From positions 1 to 8,057 of the forward strand of contig JAFABO010000196.1 in assembly GCA_023426005.1 (NCBI GenBank): a stretch of 8,057 nucleotides of DNA, given 5' to 3'. The position numbers and the translations under genes were made by a program. Positions 5,807-8,057 of the stretch are shown in pieces; position 1 is the stretch's first letter, and each line of letters opens with the position of its first letter. Source of the DNA: Bacillota bacterium (GTDB lineage: Bacteria; Bacillota; Clostridia; Acetivibrionales; DSM-1351). The notes below the pieces were generated by a model. It did no database searches. It was not told the origin of the DNA and saw only the letters and a program-made list of their open reading frames with translations.

Positions 5807-6766
5807 TTATATTTGAGTAAAAAGAGTGCTTATGGATATGTCCCCATAAATCCTTTCAATAGCTTCGGCAAACACCCCCGCAACCGACAGGGCTGTTATC
5901 TTGTCTATTTTTTTGTCATTATTAAGAGTAATTGTATTGAGCACAACCATTTCCTTAATAGCAGAATCTTGAATTCTCTGTATGGCAGGACCTGATAAAA
6001 CCGCATGTGTACAGCTGGCATATACTTCCTTAGCGCCCGCATCCATCAATGCATTCGCGCCGTTCACTATAGTTCCTCCGGTGTCAATAAGGTCATCTAC
6101 CAGCACACATCTCTTGTTTCTGATATCACCGATAATATTCATTACTTCGGACACATTGGCCTTGGGACGGCGCTTGTCGATAATGGCCAGCGGGCAGTCG
6201 AGTCTCTCGGCTATTTTCCTTGACCTTGTGACACTTCCCACGTCGGGAGAAACTACAACCACATCATCCTGCCCGGCAAACTTCTCCTTGAAATATTCCG
6301 CCAATATGGGAAATCCAAGTAAGTGGTCAACCGGAATATCAAAAAATCCTTGAATCTGCGGAGCGTGTAAATCCATAGTCAATATCCTGTCGGCTCCCGA
6401 AATAGTTAAAAGATTTGCAACCAGCTTTGCCGATATTGGATCTCTTGCTCTGGACTTCCTGTCCTGCCTCGCATAACCGAAATATGGTATAACGGCGGTT
6501 ATCCTTCCGGCCGAAGCCCTCTTAATAGCATCAATCATTACCAGAAGCTCCATCAGGTTATCATTTACAGGCTGGCAGGTGGATTGAATAATAAATACGT
6601 CGGAACCTCTTACTACTTCCCCGACATTTACTGCCGTTTCCCCATCACTGAAACATCCAACACTGGCAACACCTACAGGTATTCCTATTTTCTCGGCAAT
6701 TTCGTTTACCAGCTGCCTGTTGGAGTTACCTGTAAATATCTTTATGTCCTTACCATGCAAATTCAT
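5807..6766 (-). CDS. prs: Ribose-phosphate pyrophosphokinase (PRPP synthetase)
   Basis: It makes 5-phosphoribosyl-1-pyrophosphate from ribose 5-phosphate and ATP in the cytoplasm, feeding purine, pyrimidine, histidine, tryptophan and NAD synthesis. The 319-residue length is typical of the class I enzyme. Visible motifs: FSDGE (39-43), the flexible ATP loop PYFGYARQDRKS (94-105), the metal-binding signature TMDLHAPQIQGFFDIPVDHL (130-149), VVSPDVGSVTRSRK (171-184), KRRPK (198-202) and the PRPP-binding loop VLVDDLIDTGGTI (221-233). All catalytic regions look intact. ATG at 6766 is preceded by AAAGGAGAG, with AGGAG 9 nt upstream or less. It follows the glmU-like gene by 39 nt without a hairpin, so the two probably share a transcript, as gcaD-prs do in Bacillus. 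In Bacillus ctc follows, but here there is only a noncoding gap and a terminator. Confidence 0.97.
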   Translation of the reverse strand: MNLHGKDIKIFTGNSNRQLVNEIAEKIGIPVGVASVGCFSDGETAVNVGEVVRGSDVFIIQSTCQPVNDNLMELLVMIDAIKRASAGRITAVIPYFGYARQDRKSRARDPISAKLVANLLTISGADRILTMDLHAPQIQGFFDIPVDHLLGFPILAEYFKEKFAGQDDVVVVSPDVGSVTRSRKIAERLDCPLAIIDKRRPKANVSEVMNIIGDIRNKRCVLVDDLIDTGGTIVNGANALMDAGAKEVYASCTHAVLSGPAIQRIQDSAIKEMVVLNTITLNNDKKIDKITALSVAGVFAEAIERIYGDISISTLFTQI

Positions 6767-6805
6767 TTCAACTCTCCTTTTATCACTCTGTTTATATTTA
6801 TTTTT

Positions 6806-7993
6806 TTATTTGCGCTTCATATCTTTCCTTATTACCCAGTCTTCCTTTATGACCTGGCGTTCTCTTGCGATTGCAAGGGAATTTTCAGGTACTTCCTCAG
6901 TAATAGTAGAACCTGCTGCTATATATGCATCTTTGTGCACAACTACTGGTGATACGAGATTTGTATTGCATCCGATGAAGGAATTATCTCCTATTATGGT
7001 TTTATTCTTGCTTTTGCCGTCATAATTGACAAATACAACACCACAGCCTATGTTGACATTTGAGCCCACCTCTGCATCTCCAACATAAGTCAGATGTGAT
7101 ATTTTAGTTTTGTCCCCGATCACAGACTTTTTGATTTCAACGAAATCTCCAATTTTGACCTTGCTGCCCACCATACTTCCGGGTCTCAGGTATGCAAACG
7201 GACCGACATGGGTATCATCCCCGATAGAACTGTCAAATGCAACGGAATTGGCTACTTCAACCTTATTTCCGATTTTACAGTTTGAGATTCTCGAGTTGGG
7301 TCCGATTATACAATCCTCTCCTATGGCGGTATTACCTTCAAGTATGGTATTGGGAAGGATCGTTGTATCCTCTCCGACACACACGTCTGCATCTATATGG
7401 GTTGATGCGGGATCGACAACAGTAACCCCCGAAAGCATTATTTCGGTGAGAATCCTTGCTTTTAATTCGGAAGCGGCATCCGCAAGGGCTATCCGATCAG
7501 CTACGACCAGAAACTCATAATCGTCTTCTGTTAAGATTTTATTGGTATTTTTTGTAGTTAGAAAGCTGTGTTTTAATACTTCCCTAGAAAGGTTAGGAAC
7601 ATCCGGTTCACTGAGTTTATTGAATAATTCTTTTCCGTTGAAGATATAAACGGCTGCTTCACTTAATGAATCCGACCCGCTGCCGGCAAAAACCGCCGTG
7701 GCGCTATTGCCTTCCTCTTTATGCCTGTTCAGGAGTTCCCGGAAGGTATCGGCCGTTATCAGTGGCTGGTCGGCCCAGTTTATGATAACCAGCTCGGCGC
7801 CGCTTATCAACTGTTTACCTTTTTCCAGTTCCTCAAATGTAATGGACTGTATTTCCTCTGTTATCTCGGTCATGCCCGAGGCCGACCACTGCTGAACACT
7901 TCGTCCCAATACATTATGGCTTTCCTTCATACTTTTGGATTTAAAAGCACTATTATTGTTGTCGGAAATAGTTAATCCCAAAATTTTTTTCAT
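6806..7993 (-). CDS. glmU: GlmU homologue: intact glucosamine-1-phosphate acetyltransferase half, degenerate uridylyltransferase half
   Basis: From ATG at 7993 the protein has 395 residues, about 60 short of normal GlmU. The C-terminal left-handed beta-helix (about 194-365, hexapeptide repeats) aligns without gaps to E. coli GlmU and keeps its acetyltransferase residues: R270, K288, H300 (catalytic base), Y303, N314, N323, Y324 and K329, so it should acetylate glucosamine-1-phosphate. The N-terminal half is decayed. The nucleotide loop LAAGxGTR is replaced around LTISDNNNSAF (7-17), although KSK, K and HNVLGR (18-31) still recall the family. The metal ligand Asp survives in ADQPLIT (74-80), but the Asn ligand of GVNNR is Ala in VVADR (163-167), and the EYYLTD region is missing. 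UTP transfer is therefore doubtful. GTG at 8008 could add five residues but lacks a ribosome binding site; GGGGG lies 8 nt before the ATG. prs follows, as in Bacillus. Confidence 0.88.
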   Translation of the reverse strand: MKKILGLTISDNNNSAFKSKSMKESHNVLGRSVQQWSASGMTEITEEIQSITFEELEKGKQLISGAELVIINWADQPLITADTFRELLNRHKEEGNSATAVFAGSGSDSLSEAAVYIFNGKELFNKLSEPDVPNLSREVLKHSFLTTKNTNKILTEDDYEFLVVADRIALADAASELKARILTEIMLSGVTVVDPASTHIDADVCVGEDTTILPNTILEGNTAIGEDCIIGPNSRISNCKIGNKVEVANSVAFDSSIGDDTHVGPFAYLRPGSMVGSKVKIGDFVEIKKSVIGDKTKISHLTYVGDAEVGSNVNIGCGVVFVNYDGKSKNKTIIGDNSFIGCNTNLVSPVVVHKDAYIAAGSTITEEVPENSLAIARERQVIKEDWVIRKDMKRK

Positions 7994-8007
7994 TGTCAAA
8001 GCCCCCA

Positions 8008-8020
8008 CTGTATTTTACAG
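8008..8020. repeat. Small inverted repeat in the leader of the glmU-like gene
   Basis: CTGTA and TACAG flank three bases, giving a 5-bp stem just before the G-rich ribosome binding site of the gene at 7993. No T-run follows, so it is not a terminator. It may slightly affect translation or may be chance. Confidence 0.2.
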
Positions 8021-8057
8021 GTTATATTCTCTCATTTTTAATGAATAATTTCAACCA
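8021..8057. other. AT-rich upstream region of the glmU-like gene, cut by the window edge
   Basis: The minus strand holds TTGAAA (8054-8049) and TATAAC (8026-8021), but they are 22 nt apart, too far for a standard sigma-A promoter. No gene end is seen here, so the upstream neighbour (spoVG or purR in many Firmicutes) cannot be judged. Confidence 0.3.

Noticed and set aside
5982..6353. Plus-strand open frame of 123 codons opposite prs
   Set aside because: It mirrors conserved prs motifs in reverse, and its composition fits an antisense shadow.
6767..6805. Terminator or promoter between the glmU-like gene and prs
   Set aside because: The 39 nt are A-rich with no hairpin and contain only the prs ribosome binding site; cotranscription is the simple reading.
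7110..7520. Plus-strand open frame of 136 codons opposite the glmU-like gene
   Set aside because: The regular pattern comes from the hexapeptide repeats on the coding strand; there are no independent gene signals.
8006..8008. GTG as the start of the glmU-like gene
   Set aside because: No ribosome binding site precedes it, and the extra residues MGALT do not match GlmU; ATG at 7993 with GGGGG upstream is better.
1..8057. Mobile element, defence system, CRISPR array, tRNA, rRNA or riboswitch
   Set aside because: I found no transposase, attachment-like repeats, spaced direct repeats, tRNA arms or known riboswitch core. The block is a conserved chromosomal locus.

Overview
The window is a chromosomal housekeeping and sporulation-linked block from a spore-forming, AT-rich Firmicute, most likely a member of the Clostridia. 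The Ruminiclostridium/Acetivibrio group is a guess from protein flavour; no database search was possible. The main evidence is gene order. Every gene lies on the minus strand, and in transcription order they are glmU-like, prs, pth (spoVC), mfd, a PrsA-type foldase gene, then the first codons of spoVT. This matches the Bacillus block gcaD-prs-ctc-spoVC-fin-mfd-spoVT, except that ctc and fin are absent and a parvulin foldase sits between mfd and spoVT.

Layout in transcription order. 8057-7994 is a short leader. 7993-6806 is a GlmU homologue with an intact acetyltransferase half and a shortened, degenerate uridylyltransferase half. 6766-5807 is PRPP synthetase, 39 nt downstream and probably cotranscribed. 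5806-5567 is the only long gap inside the block; it holds a strong intrinsic terminator, two weak promoter candidates, a palindrome and a tiny Shine-Dalgarno-led minicistron before pth. 5566-4997 is Pth, best read from a TTG start. 4985-1461 is Mfd, 11 nt after pth. 1375-254 is the membrane-anchored foldase, followed by an intrinsic terminator. 253-34 is noncoding and carries a good match to a forespore sigma-G promoter. 33-1 is the 5' end of spoVT, too short to show as an open frame.

The genes cover cell-wall precursor synthesis (UDP-GlcNAc branch), PRPP supply, rescue of stalled peptidyl-tRNA, transcription-coupled repair, folding of exported proteins and late spore-gene control. Two terminators suggest three transcription units: glmU-prs, pth-mfd-foldase, and spoVT alone under sigma G.

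I saw no mobile element, CRISPR array, rRNA, tRNA or foreign-looking gene. The most unusual point is the decayed nucleotidyltransferase half of the GlmU homologue; the second is the structured leader of pth.
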